Positions 23,054 to 33,397 of a DNA stretch of 64,000 bases are shown here, one piece after another. The notes beneath the pieces were generated by a model, which saw nothing but the letters and a program-made list of their open reading frames with translations, did no database searches and was not told the origin of the DNA. The DNA comes from Rhododendron vialii (Eukaryota; Streptophyta; Magnoliopsida; Ericales; Ericaceae), in contig NC_080567.1 of the NCBI RefSeq assembly GCF_030253575.1, positions 13,012,501 through 13,076,500 of the forward strand, in the 5' to 3' direction. The position numbers and the translations under genes are program-made. Numbering within the stretch: the stretch's first letter is position 1; the number at the start of each line of letters is the position of its first letter.

Positions 23054-23279
23054 ATAGCATCATCCTATATGTATATATATACTAAGGTGGAACGCATTTT
23101 ACCATGAATCTCAACAAGTAGCTAGCTAGACTCGTTGTAAAAATGTGTTGGTCAATTCACTAGCCTATGGTCAAGGGTGGTCAAAGGCTTGGGCTGGCCG
23201 GATTAATTTTACCATTTTTTTCCATATATTTGACCTATTTGGTTGGAAGAAATTTAGTCCAAATTGTAGTCAAGGCTGA

Positions 23280-23355
23280 ACCTACGGTTGACTCTGGGTT
23301 CCCCTCCACTTTTCCACAAGAAAACAACTACTACCATCAAAAAGATAACATAGTC
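23280..23355. repeat. Duplicated host segment, copy 2, left part
   Basis: Close match to 22478-22550. It continues, after two MITEs and the MULE, at 31403-31545. Confidence 0.65.
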
Positions 23356-23365
23356 CAATGGAACA

Positions 23366-23630
23366 GATTTTATATCCGTACCAGTGTGTACAAATCCCTT
23401 TTTGGACCCATTTTGGGTCTAAAAAAAATGATCGGAGCCGCTCATTTTGTTTAAAATATTTTGCTTATGGTCCTTACAAAAAATAAGCTCAATCCGGTAT
23501 CGGTAAAAGCATTCACGAAACATTCAAACTTTGTTTTTGAATTCAGGCTAAATGAGTAGTTCCGATAATTTTTTTAGACTCAAAATGGAACAAAAAAGGG
23601 ATTTGTACACACTGATACAGATATAAAATC
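23366..23630. mobile_element. MITE with about 90-bp inverted arms
   Basis: The left arm GATTTTATATCCGTACCAGT, followed by GTGTACAAATCCC and a GATCGGAGCCGCTCATTT word, is mirrored on the right (TGATACAGATATAAAATC with matching inner words). It is non-coding. No reliable target duplication was found. Confidence 0.75.
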
Positions 23631-23707
23631 TTTACCAGTAGCACCATTGGAAAGATACTCCCACCATCCCCATTCTTTGGTCCCTTTTCGGGATTCTAAC
23701 TTAATAA

Positions 23708-24141
23708 GAGCATCCACAATGAGTTTAATAACCGGTGTTTTAATTATGACTGTTAAGACTTAGCAAACAAAATTGTATTTTTTGTCCCACAATGCTTGTG
23801 TTAGTTTGTGTGCTAAAGTGTGTTAAACCTTATAGTGTGCTAGCATGTGTGTCAAGTTTTGATAACCTATGCTAGCAAACAATAATTGGGTCCCACCTTA
23901 TGATTCAAACTCCAACCATAAAATTTAAATATTCACTACTCCTAATATACACTTGTGGGGCCCATTTTTTATTTTAACAAACATTTTAACTCACAAAATT
24001 ACCAAACTTATTGTGAATGTTCTAACACATTTTCATGTTATTAATGTCTAACACACACTTGTAAGACCCATTTTTATTGTAATACACCTTTTTAACAAAC
24101 ATTCTAACACACAAATATACCAAACTCCATTGCAAATGCTC
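23708..24141. mobile_element. PIF/Harbinger-type MITE, TSD TAA
   Basis: 434 bp, beginning GAGCATCCACAATGAG and ending CCATTGCAAATGCTC, flanked by TAA on both sides (23705-23707 and 24142-24144). It is AT-rich and non-coding. It has the same GAGCATC ends as the elements at 32722 and 46915. Confidence 0.75.
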
Positions 24142-24218
24142 TAAGGGAACATAATAATTGCATGTATGATCACTTAATTTTCCAATTTTACCCTGAAACA
24201 TTTAGGCGGCCAAAGAAA

Positions 24219-24340
24219 GGGTAAAATACCGAGACACCCCTCGAACTATTCCCGTTTGTCTCGCTCACCCATAATAGAATTTTGCCTACAGCCAAACCCC
24301 TTGAGCAAAGTTTCCATTTGGAGGGGGTAACGCCGTTGGA
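24219..24340 (+). repeat. MULE left TIR
   Basis: It matches the right end at 31270-31393 in inverted orientation with roughly 75-80% identity by eye, strongest over the first 65 bases. It faces the transposase gene. Confidence 0.85.
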
Positions 24341-24767
24341 CGGAATTAATGGAAAGACCAAATTACCCTTACATATATATATTTCCACAGACCTAATTTA
24401 TCCTCATTTCAACCATTCATCTCCTCAACCCTAATCTTCGACCCCCAGAGGCGATCTCGACCAAACCTGCCAAACCAAACCCTAATCTCGATCTCGATCA
24501 TCTCCATTCTCCCAAAGCACACCCTAATATCGATCATCATCATCATCTCCATTCTCCCACCACAGCAAAACCCTAATCGGGATCATATGTGTTCTCGCCA
24601 TTCTCCCTTGTCCCATGTACCAAAATCTCAACATCTAAATACACGAATCAATCATGTAGCTATCATCATCTAGTATTGATGAATCACTTGAAGACGAAGA
24701 CGATTTGGTGGACGATTTAGGGTTTGAACACGATTTTGAAGACGATACTCACAGCGCTAAAGTACGT

Positions 24768-24771
<4 letters not shown>

Positions 24772-24827
<56 letters not shown>
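24772..24827. repeat. CT microsatellite in the MULE 5' region
   Basis: (CT)n of about 28 units, with shorter CTCTCTCTCTCTG runs after it up to about 24925. It follows a possible non-coding leader exon (acidic GAAGAC-rich stretch at 24690-24762 ending at a GTACGT donor). Confidence 0.95.
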
Positions 24828-24829
<2 letters not shown>

Positions 24830-25026
24830 TGTCTCTGTTTATATATGGCTTCTCTCTCTCTCTCTGTTTATATATGTTTTCTCTCTCTCTCTAGAGGCAT
24901 TTATATATGCTTTCTCTCTCTCTCTGCATTTATATAGTATATGCTATATATGGTTATTATATACAGTTGTTGGGGTTTAAAAATTAGAATAAAAGCTTGG
25001 TCTACATAGTGGTGGTCCCTATTAGG

Positions 25027-25028
<2 letters not shown>

Positions 25029-25085
<57 letters not shown>
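25029..25085. repeat. TA microsatellite
   Basis: Perfect (TA)n of about 28 units, between the MULE left TIR and the transposase start. Confidence 0.95.
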
Positions 25086-25089
<4 letters not shown>

Positions 25090-25433
25090 GCATATGTTTG
25101 AATGGTTGTTAAGGTTTGAAAATTAGGGCTTTGAGGGTTTGTGCTTATCTGTCTCTCTCACTCTCCTCTGTTTCTGTCTGTCTGTATATGTATGTTTATA
25201 TATTAGGGTCCCTACATATTAATTAGTGTTTACCAGAAAATCTAAGTTAAAATGTTAACTTTTTCCTTCTGAATAGATGTTACTTGTCGACCTGTTTCCA
25301 AACAAGGGTCCAACAAGTTTTGTTCTTTGTTGTTCTTTACCCCTTTTTATGGTCCCCTTGTTGCACTCAGTGACCTTTTTGTAATTTTATTTGTTGGTAT
25401 TGGGTTTGTTGCTGTCACATTTAATAATTGAAG

Positions 25434-28400
25434 ATGGGGGATGATGGTAGGGTTCAATTGAATATAAGATTTGGGGGGAAATTTGTTGGACATCCTCCAA
25501 ATAGCTACATTGATGGGGACGTGTGTTATTGCAGAGTTATCCCTTATGAGTTTTCCTATGCTAATTTATGTGAGATCCTTCAAGAAATAGGGTGTACCCC
25601 ATGGGTTTCACTTACCTACTTAAGGCCAGGTCATACGATTCAAGATGGGTTATTTGAAGTTAGTAATGATACAGACATGACAGAAATGTTCATTCTTTAT
25701 GAGGGTGAGGGTAAGGAAATTGAGTTCTTCATTATCCATCCTGATGTTGAAGAGAGTGATGAGGAGGAACTTGGGTGGCATCAGTGGGAAGAAATTGGGG
25801 GGGAACAGTTGGAACTTGGGGGGGACAGATTTGGTAATGGAAACAATGGTGGTGACAGTGGTGCTGATAGTGTAGCAATGGATTGTTTGGAGAAAGGAGG
25901 GCCAAGTGTTAAGGCTGTGGAGGATAGAGGTAAAGGAAAAGCAGTCATAGTTGGTGAGGATGTGGAAGGGGGTGACAGTGATACGAATAGTGATAGTGAT
26001 AGTGACTATGCATGTAGTGGGTTAAGGGATTCATCATCATCTGATGGTGATGGTGAAGAAATATATGATTTTGAAGATGGAGGACCAAGTGTTAAGGCTG
26101 TGAAAGATATAGGAAAATCAATAATAGTTGGTGAGGATGTGGAAAGAGAGTGTGGTAGTGACAATAGTGATGACATTGGGAGTATTATTAGCTCATCAGA
26201 TGGTGAAGAGGTAAAAAGCAAAAGGAAAGGGAAAAGGAAGGTTAAATTCCCAGAGTTTAATGAAGAAAGGGATATGAAAAATCCCAAGCTGGTGCATGGC
26301 ATGTTGTTTCCCAATGTTAGGGTTTTTAGATCATTATTGAAGGAGTTTCATCTTAGGAATGGAAGTGAATACAAGTACATTAAAAATGAATCAAAGAGGG
26401 TAACAGTGAAGTGCAAATATGAGGATGAAGAACATCCTTGTACATGGAGACTTCATGCTTCTAAGGTGGGTGAAACAACAACTTTTCAAATTAAAAAAAT
26501 CAATGGAGTACATACTTGTCCTAGAATATACCACAACCAGTGGGCATCTGCTAATTGGTTGGCCAAGAAGTATGTGGACCAAGTAAATGAAGACCCTAAT
26601 TGGAATGTGAAGGCCATGCAAAGTGATATTAGAAGAAAATGGATGTTGGATGTTACAGAAATGCAAATATATAGGGCTAAGAGAAAGGCTCTGCAGATGG
26701 TGGAAGGGGAATATGAGGAACAATACTATAAACTGTGGGACTATTGTGAGATGATAAGGAAGGAGAATCCTGGGAGTTATGCAAAAATTTATGTTGACAG
26801 ACCAATTGAGGCTGGTAATCCTATTTTTCAGAGGATGTTTGTTATGTTTGATGCTCAGGCCAAGGGTTTTGTAGGCAACTGTAGGCCCATCATTGGTTTA
26901 GATGCTTGCTTTTTGAAAGGTCCATATGGGGGGCAGTTAATGCATGCTGTGGGGAGGGATGGGAACAATCAAATGTACCCTATTGCAATGGCTGTTGTGG
27001 AATCAGAATTAAAGAACAGTTGGACTTGGTTCCTGGAACTTCTGACAGATATGATTGGAACTCCTCAAGATAAAGGATGGATTTTCATTTCAGATAGATA
27101 AAAGGCAAGTGTATTAGTTTTGTTTAATTTACTTTAAAGATTTGACAGCCAATTATTTTGTTATATACACTTTTTAATGTCTGGTTATGATGCAGGGACT
27201 TACAGAGGCTATGGATTTGTTGTTCCCTGGTGTGGAACACAGATTCTGCATCAGGCATTACTATGCCAACTTCCAAAAAGGACACAAAGGCAAAGAGTTG
27301 AAGGACCTTATGTGGGCAGCAGCAAGTGCATACACCTTACCTGAGTTCCAACAGAAGATGAGGGAGCTAAGGGCAATTTCAGTGAAGGCACATGAGTGGT
27401 TGTTGAAAGTACCACCCAAATTTTGGGCAAGATGTTTTTACGGTCCAAGGGCTAAGACCAATAGGATGGTCAACAACTTGAGTGAGTCCTTCAACAATGC
27501 TATCAAACAAGTGAGAGACAAACCCATTCTTTCAATGATGGAAGGCCTGAGAAGGTACATTATGCAGAGGTATGTAGAGAGGGCCAAATTTGGTACTACA
27601 TTTAAATCTAACATATGCCCTTCAATTTGCAAGAAGTTGGACATTGAGAAGGATAATGGAATGGAATATGCTATCATAAACTGTGCTACACAGAAGTTTG
27701 AAATTAGCTCACCTTTCAAGTCTTGGATAGTAGACATTGGGTTGAGGACTTGCAGTTGTAGGAAATGGGATTTGACAGGAATACCATGTAGGCATGCTTG
27801 TGCAGCCATTAGAAAGGATAGATCCAGACCTGAGGATTTCATTTCCCATTACTTTTTAACTGAAACTTTTCGGCAGAGTTATGCATATTTGATAAACCCA
27901 ATCCCAAATAAATCCATGTGGATCCAAACAAAATATGATGACATAATGCCTCCACCATATAGGAGGAAGACTGGCAGACCCAAAAAATCAAGAAGGAAAG
28001 GTGAAGATGAGTTAGCTGCAACAATTGGTCGAATCAGGGTGAATGTGGCCAAGTGCAGGAAATGTAACCAACATGGACACAATGCTAGGACATGCACTGC
28101 TAAGGTTGGTCAATCTTCTACGACTGCAGATGTTGTGGAGGCCAATTCCTCACAGGTAATTGTTTAGTTATGCACATATGTTTACTTGTTCACATAAGTT
28201 GTTATGAATGTGGCCAATTGCTTATTGATGTACACTTTTTTTGTTGGACTTGTTTTGTTATTTATTTATAGGCCATAGGAGTTGTGACAAGATCAAGAGC
28301 TTCTGGAACTAGCATTGGTACAACTAGTGCTGGTAGAGGACTCCAAGTTTCAACTGATGGAGGAGTAGTGGCCAAAGGTAGGAGAGGGACAGCCGGTGGT

Positions 28401-29276
28401 AGAGGGATGACAAGAGGGAGGGGAATAATAGATGCTGGTAGAGGGATGACAAGAGGGAGTGGAGTACTAGCTGGTGGTAGAGGGATGGCAAAAGGGAATG
28501 GACTCGTAGGTGGTGGTAGAGGGATAGCAAGAGGGAGGGGAATAATAGATGCTGGTAGAGGGATGACAAGAGGGAGTGGAGTACTAGCTGGTGGTAGAGG
28601 GATGGCAAAAGGGAATGGAATCATAGGTGGTGGTAGAGGGATAGCAAGAGGGAGGGGAATGGCTAGAGGTGGAAGATCAGGTTTGGGAGAGGAGGTAAAA
28701 TTTCACTGATAGAATTTGGTTTTTGTTTTTTCTTTACAAAGTGTTGTGTAGTGATATCAAATCTGTGGTAAAATATGTTCTAACAGGTGGTGCAACAAGT
28801 TATGGGAGAGGATTTGCAGGGGTTGGAAGGGGAATTGCAAGAGGAGGTATGAATTATACATTGCTGTACATTTTTTCTGTTGAACTTAAACATGTTGTAA
28901 CACTTGTGAATGTTGTCAACTGAACTGATGTTGGGAATTGAAATATTTTGAAGCAACTGATAGAACAATTGGAGGTTCAATAGGTGCTGCAACTGGTAGA
29001 GTGATAGGTGAAGCAACTATTGTATCAAAAGGTATATCGATTGTCACTTACATTTGGATTAGATGGATTACTCAAACTTGTATTTCAATTGAATAATTAG
29101 TCACTAAAATTGTGGCAGATAGTGGAACAAAAACCATGTTTAAGCATGGGAAATTAATTACATGGAAGAGTGCAGCTGTTGGTGGATCTCAAAATGACTG
29201 GAAGATTGCTAGAATTGGAGATGGTGTTTTCTCATCTAAAGTCTCCATGGGACACACTAAGGGATTAATTGAGTAG
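25434..29276 (+). CDS. MULE transposase, six exons, one internal stop (about 812 aa)
   Basis: The exons are 25434-27104, 27196-28155, 28272-28680, 28787-28846, 28954-29031 and 29119-29276; all phases agree. The first true ATG is 25434 (MGDDGRVQL). Domains in order are an N-terminal PB1-like module (residues 1-105), a Gly/Asp/Ser-rich acidic linker, and a MuDR-type DNA-binding zinc domain (about 300-370: CKYEDEEHPCTW ... GVHTC). Next come the DDE transposase with LDACFLKG, FISDR and a Glu in NNLSESFN, a SWIM zinc finger (CSC...CRHAC) and a zinc knuckle (CRKCNQHGHNARTC). A Gly-Arg repeat tail (exon 3) precedes a short C-terminal domain. Intron 1 has a GC-AG donor (AG then GCAAGT). The codon just before the last codon of exon 1 is TAA (27099-27101), where the family has Gln. 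Without readthrough the product lacks the C-terminal half. Introns 2-5 are GT-AG. Confidence 0.85.
28396..28672 (+). repeat. Gly-Arg coding repeat in transposase exon 3
   Basis: Tandem units encode GRGMTRG, GRGMAKGNG and GRGIARGRG. A longer unit of about 150 bp (IIDAGRGMTRGSGVLAGG) is duplicated almost exactly. RGG/GRG tails of this kind bind nucleic acid in many proteins; here that is an inference. Antisense Leu/Pro-rich open frames over this stretch are artefacts of the repeat. Confidence 0.85.
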
Positions 29277-29689
29277 ATGTTTTTAGTATCATTATAAATT
29301 TGTGTTGGCGTATGGTTAAGGTTGTCCACTGTTTTATTTTTTGGATGTGGGCAATTGGCAAAAGGTGTATAGTTTGAAGGTACAAATGCCTTTCAAATGA
29401 CTGTGTTTTGTCCACTGCTTTTGTTTTTTGGATGTGGAAAAAATGCCGTCATTACTAAATTATGTATATGTTATGAATTTGGAACATGTATAACTTATGA
29501 CGACTTTGTTATGAATTTGGAAGGGACCTTTCAGAAGGTGCAAGGCAAGACATTTGGGTTTGTAATTTAAGTAGGAGAACTTGAACTACTGGACAGTTTG
29601 TGGTCTCGAAATGTAATAACTTTCTTTATTATGGTTTAGTCAATGTAATGGCTTAGTGTGTGTTATTTGGGATTGTTTTTGTTTCCAGG

Positions 29690-29812
29690 TTATTGCTTTG
29701 GCCAGCTTTTTGCCCAGTTTTTGCCCAATTTTGTTTCCAGTTTTGCCTAGTTTATTTGCCCAGTTTTTTGCCTAGTTTTGCCTAGTTTTTTTGGCCAGTG
29801 TTTCCCAAATTT
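29690..29812 (+). repeat. TTTGCCCAGTTTT minisatellite
   Basis: About eight irregular units of TTTTGCCYAGTTT lie between the 3' ends of the two convergent MULE genes. It is non-coding. Confidence 0.8.
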
Positions 29813-30018
29813 TTTTCCTAATCTTTGTCCTCATTTTTCCGAGCTTTAGATGGCCTTTTTTTTTCATATCTGCTGACTCGGGGCAAAATAAAATCACCAT
29901 TACTACCATTTTACCATTTCAAGTTCCATTACCAATAGGAGTTACAAGTACCATACTTGGCTACATTTTACAAAAAGATGCAACATTGTCCAAAACAAAG
30001 TACTTAATAAACTACAAG

Positions 30019-30909
30019 CTAAGGTAATGCTAACATCTTCTTCTTCAACATTCCTTTACCCCCCAAACAAACAAAAATCCCTATGCCAAGTAAAAGTACC
30101 ACCATTGCAGTCAACACATTCACCAGTTTTTTCCCATACTCAACCTCGTCCTTCAACCTCTTCCTCAAGCCCACATTCTTGTTCTTGTATTGTTCCATTT
30201 TCAGTGCAAAACCATCCTCCATCTCCTTCAAATTTCTGTTCATGCAATTCATCTTCATTACAAACCATTCCTCCCTCTCTTTCAGCTCTGCAATTTTAGC
30301 CCTCAAATCAACATTTTCCTTTTGCAAATCATCGTTCTTCTTCACTATCCATTTCCCAAAATCCTTCCCTCTCTCACATGTGGGCAGGTCAACCCAGTCA
30401 AAGAACTTACAACCTTCATCATCCTAAAAACCAAAAATTACATTTTTATCCAATAAATTAAAATTAAATACGAATCAAAAAAATGATAACAAAAATGAAA
30501 ATATCATAAAAATTAAGTAAAATACAAGTCTAAAAACCAAACACAAGTATTTATATCCCTTAATACATTAAAATTTATGGGTTAAGGGTTATGAGAAAGT
30601 AGAAATGGGGAGGAACATAGAGTCAGTCACCCTAAAAACCCAAAATAAAAAAATTTCAATCTAATTTTATTATGAAAAATTCAAATTTAAATCTATTGGG
30701 TGCGAATCAAATGGGAAACAAAATTAGAGGGAGATGAGATCAATTTTAAATATACTGACCTTCTTGTAGTTCACACATCCTAGGAATCTCCTACCCACGT
30801 TTGGTTCAGTTAGGGCTGTTCTTAATGGAGCCCTAACTCCACAACCACACAGAACATTGCGTCCTAGTTTGCTTCCTGAGTTAAGGGTGTTCGAACTTGA
30901 TGCAGACAT
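30019..30909 (-). CDS. GRF-type zinc finger, coiled-coil, single-membrane-span protein in the MULE (184 aa)
   Basis: Two exons are seen on minus: 30909-30760 (50 codons) and 30423-30019 (134 codons plus stop), joined by a GT-AG intron (donor GTCAGT, acceptor TTTTTAG). The first ATG in the frame is 30909 (MSASSSNTLNSGS). A GRF zinc finger spans the exon junction: CGCGVRAPLRTALTEPNVGR, then RFLGCVNYKK, then DDEGCKFFDW. Residues about 78-140 form a coiled coil rich in Lys/Glu (KKNDDLQKENVDLRAKIAEL). The C-terminus has a hydrophobic span (VLTAMVVLLLGIGIFVCLGG) followed by a short basic tail. GRF-coiled-coil-membrane proteins are widespread and poorly characterised in plants. Here the gene sits inside the MULE TIRs, convergent with the transposase, as mudrB is in MuDR. 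A TATA-like TATATATTTCC lies at about 31170 on minus. It could be an accessory factor or a captured host gene; both are inferences. Confidence 0.85.
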
Positions 30910-31269
30910 TGGGGAAGAGAGAGTGATGGGGAGATGAGGGAGGGGACGTGCTTTGAGGTGTACGATGGTGGTGTTCTGGTGTTGTCGCTGGGTGGGTGGT
31001 GGGGTGTTGGAGCTTGTTGGAGCTGTGTTGGAGCTGGGTGGGGTGGGTGGTGGGAGGAGGTGTGAATATTTCGGGGGAATAGGGTTGGGGAAGATAGGGT
31101 TCACGTTTTTGGGGGGAAAATGAAATAGAAACAGGGGGGAAATGGGGGTTCACGTTTCCACGTTTAGGAAATATATATAATAATAGGAATAGGTATGGGA
31201 GGGCAACATTGGAACATTTTCTCACATTTCGAAAAAACTAGGGCAAATTTCTAACAATTTTGGACGGAA

Positions 31270-31393
31270 ACCTGACGGAAGGGGTCTATGGGACAAAGAA
31301 ACTTTTGTCAGGGGTCTGTCCGTAGCCCAAATTCTATTAGGGGGTGAGCAAGACAAATGAGAATAGTTCGAGGGGTGTCTTGGTAATTAACCG
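31270..31393 (-). repeat. MULE right TIR
   Basis: Inverted copy of the left TIR. The GRF gene starts about 360 bases inside it. The bases after it (31394-31402) are the 9-bp target duplication. Confidence 0.85.
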
Positions 31394-31402
31394 ACAAAGA
31401 AA

Positions 31403-31545
31403 TTAGTACAACAACGATACACAAAGGTCCAAAAGGTGTAGTGTATACAAATCAAAGGAAATTCCATTCAATTATCCCGTAATAATGAAGAAAAGGTGTA
31501 CCAACTACCAAATCAAATCTGGAATAAATCAAATGGTGTTGCTAG
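31403..31545. repeat. Duplicated host segment, copy 2, right part
   Basis: Matches 22552-22690 (CGTAATAATGAAGAAAAGGT and following). It begins directly at the MULE target duplication, so the MULE went into this repeat. Confidence 0.65.
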
Positions 31546-32272
31546 AGAGATTATTTCGTGCTCCTGAAAGCACCACCACTTGGTATTCCGATTTATTTGT
31601 GCTATATTCCAAGATGGGACCATCTCATACGAATGTGACGCAAAAAACACTTGGAACACCACGTGTCAGTGTCTAGAAATCTTGAATAATTTTCTGTTGT
31701 TGCCGTCTTAGAGTATCTCATATGTTGATGGTTAGTAATTATGATCTCGACCGAGATGTGCCACATTGCCATCATCCGCGTCATTAAGCAAATTATGGAG
31801 TATGTGATTTTTTCAGTTATTTAATCTCAAACATCTCTTTCGAGTTGTCAGCAACTTTTGGGGTCACCTCGTTTCACGCGCAAACATGTGGGGCCCATTG
31901 AAACGGGCCCTACCTATATGTAAGGGAAGTGTGGCTGAAGTGTGGCACAAATAAGCCGCACAATTGATGTGTCCCTAGCTGCCTAGCACCTCTCGTTTGA
32001 TTATTAGTAGTAATTTTTTTAATCTTTTAGATTAGATGTTGTTATTGAGACCAATAACAAAACATTACATAGAAAAGTATAACTAAGACAAAAAAAGACA
32101 AGTATAACTTCATAGGAAAGAGTGAAATATAAAATTATGACAAAGTTAAACATAATCAAAATTTTATCACTATGCAATATCTACCTTGATTTGACAAACA
32201 ATTTTACATTTGCAATACTAGAAGATCAGGAATTCGAAACTCTCCACCTGCTTATATTTGTTAGGATTATAA
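31546..32272. other. Intergenic, no gene seen
   Basis: AT-rich sequence without recognisable coding or element structure. Confidence 0.35.
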
Positions 32273-32557
32273 TATTCCATATGTCCCTTTTTAAGAGTCT
32301 AGTATTTCATTTAGACCGTCCCTTAATAAGTTTCAATTTTGTAAAATTAGTGGGTAAAAATTGGTATATTTTCCAATTTGCCCCTAAAAGTAAATTCTAT
32401 TTTGAAAAGTTCGTGAGTAAAAATGTAATAATAATGTCTCCATAGATGATAAGTAGGGAAAGTGAAGGTAAAAGTTGATGTGAAAAGTGTAATGATGATA
32501 TTTTCTTAATAAGTTGGAGTTATGAAACTGAACACTTAAAAAGTGACGAAACGAGTA
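32273..32557 (+). mobile_element. Stowaway-like MITE, copy 3
   Basis: Same family and orientation as 1092-1367: TATTCCATATGTCCC start, TTTTGCCCCTAAAAG-type core and GTGACGAAACGAGTA end. The terminal motifs are more mutated, so it is an older copy. Confidence 0.8.
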
Positions 32558-32721
32558 GTAATTATAGAATTATTTTAATTGGATGTAATTCTTATACTTG
32601 CAAATAAACGAAATAATGACGCTCTCAATAACGACAAAAAAAGCTGAGAGCCAAAAAAAAGTAATTGTCCTATTGTGTTGTGAATTTGTAAAAATTAATA
32701 TTTCATTTGTATACTCTTTTA

Positions 32722-33034
32722 GAGCATCTCCGATCAAGCTCAAAATCTTTAAAATAGAGAACCAATTTATTCCAATCAATCTCTATATTGGGTCTCTAAA
32801 ATTATAGACCCAAATTTAGTTCTCTATATATAGAGATGTTTCAAACATATAGAGAATGATCTCTATATTTTTTTTCCTTTCTAAAATCACAAATTTACCC
32901 TTTTTATGTAGAGATGAAAATAGAGATTTAGGATTGAATTTAGAGTGAATAGTGAAAACCTCTGAACTTGCTTTTTAGATAAAAAAAAATATTTTTTGAT
33001 TTCTCTATTTAAGAGAATTGGGTTCAAGATGCTC
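32722..33034. mobile_element. PIF/Harbinger-type MITE, TSD TTA
   Basis: 313 bp, starting GAGCATCTCCGATCAAGC and ending GGGTTCAAGATGCTC, flanked by TTA (32719-32721 and 33035-33037). The interior has several internal inverted ATAGAGA/TCTCTAT words. It lies about 360 bases upstream of the ARF-GAP start codon. Confidence 0.78.
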
Positions 33035-33037
33035 TTA

Positions 33038-33397
33038 TTTGGAAGAACAACATTGTAAATTTACATCATAAAAAATAACGAAAAAGAAAGTACGGTTGAA
33101 AAAATGGAATGTGTGAAAATCACTTAAAAAATAAAAGGAAGAAAAGCTTCCGAAAGAAAATGACAAAATAGAAACTGAAACGAACAAATTTCGTTTTGTT
33201 TTGTTTTTTTTTTTTCAAATCAGGATTTTATATATGTTTACTACTTTCTCTTTCTCGCTTCCTCGTTTCTGTGTTGTCGTCCTGTGAGAGCAACTCCAAC
33301 CCGTCTCCATTTCAAGCACCAAAACTCCATTTTCGAGACCCCTCTTCCCTCCTCCTCCTCTTCCCTCCCCCACCCCCTCTCTCTCTCTCTCTCCATC
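33038..33397 (+). promoter_or_regulatory. Putative promoter and 5' UTR of the ARF-GAP gene
   Basis: The likely core lies around TTTTATATATG at 33228 (TATA-like). A pyrimidine-rich leader ending (CT)n-CCATC sits directly before the ATG at 33398, and the bases after the ATG (GCC) fit plant start-codon context. The transcription start itself cannot be seen. Confidence 0.45.

Larger units (their letters stand above)
24219..31393 (+). mobile_element. Complete MULE (Mutator-like element), 7.2 kb, two convergent genes
   Basis: The TIRs are at 24219-about 24340 and about 31270-31393. Both read inward through GAGACACCCCTCGAACTATT or a close variant, then TTTGTCTYGCTCACCC and TAATAGAATTT. The flanks are CCAAAGAAA (24210-24218) and ACAAAGAAA (31394-31402), a 9-bp duplication with one mismatch, the MULE hallmark. 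Inside are the transposase gene (25434-29276, plus) and a GRF zinc-finger gene (30019-30909, minus), pointing towards each other. Both genes start near a TIR, so the TIRs probably supply the promoters. Apart from one stop codon in the transposase, the element looks intact and recently active. Confidence 0.92.

Noticed and set aside
24705..24980. 91-codon frame with an acidic start and long Ser-Leu repeat
   Set aside because: Most of it is the CT microsatellite; the acidic start is better read as a leader exon of the MULE with a GTACGT donor.
25428..25433. Extended start of the transposase at 25428
   Set aside because: The codon there is TTG; the first ATG in the frame is 25434.
28262..28624. 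Pro/Leu-rich antisense frames opposite transposase exon 3
   Set aside because: They mirror the Gly-Arg coding repeat and have no independent start context or domain.
28681..28709. Later donor for transposase exon 3 at 28695
   Set aside because: It shifts the following Gly-Arg frame; the GTTTGG donor at 28681 keeps all downstream exons in phase.
30910..31225. N-terminal extension of the GRF gene upstream of 30909
   Set aside because: The open frame upstream has no ATG, only a GTG at 31104, and is Pro/Thr-rich leader-like sequence.
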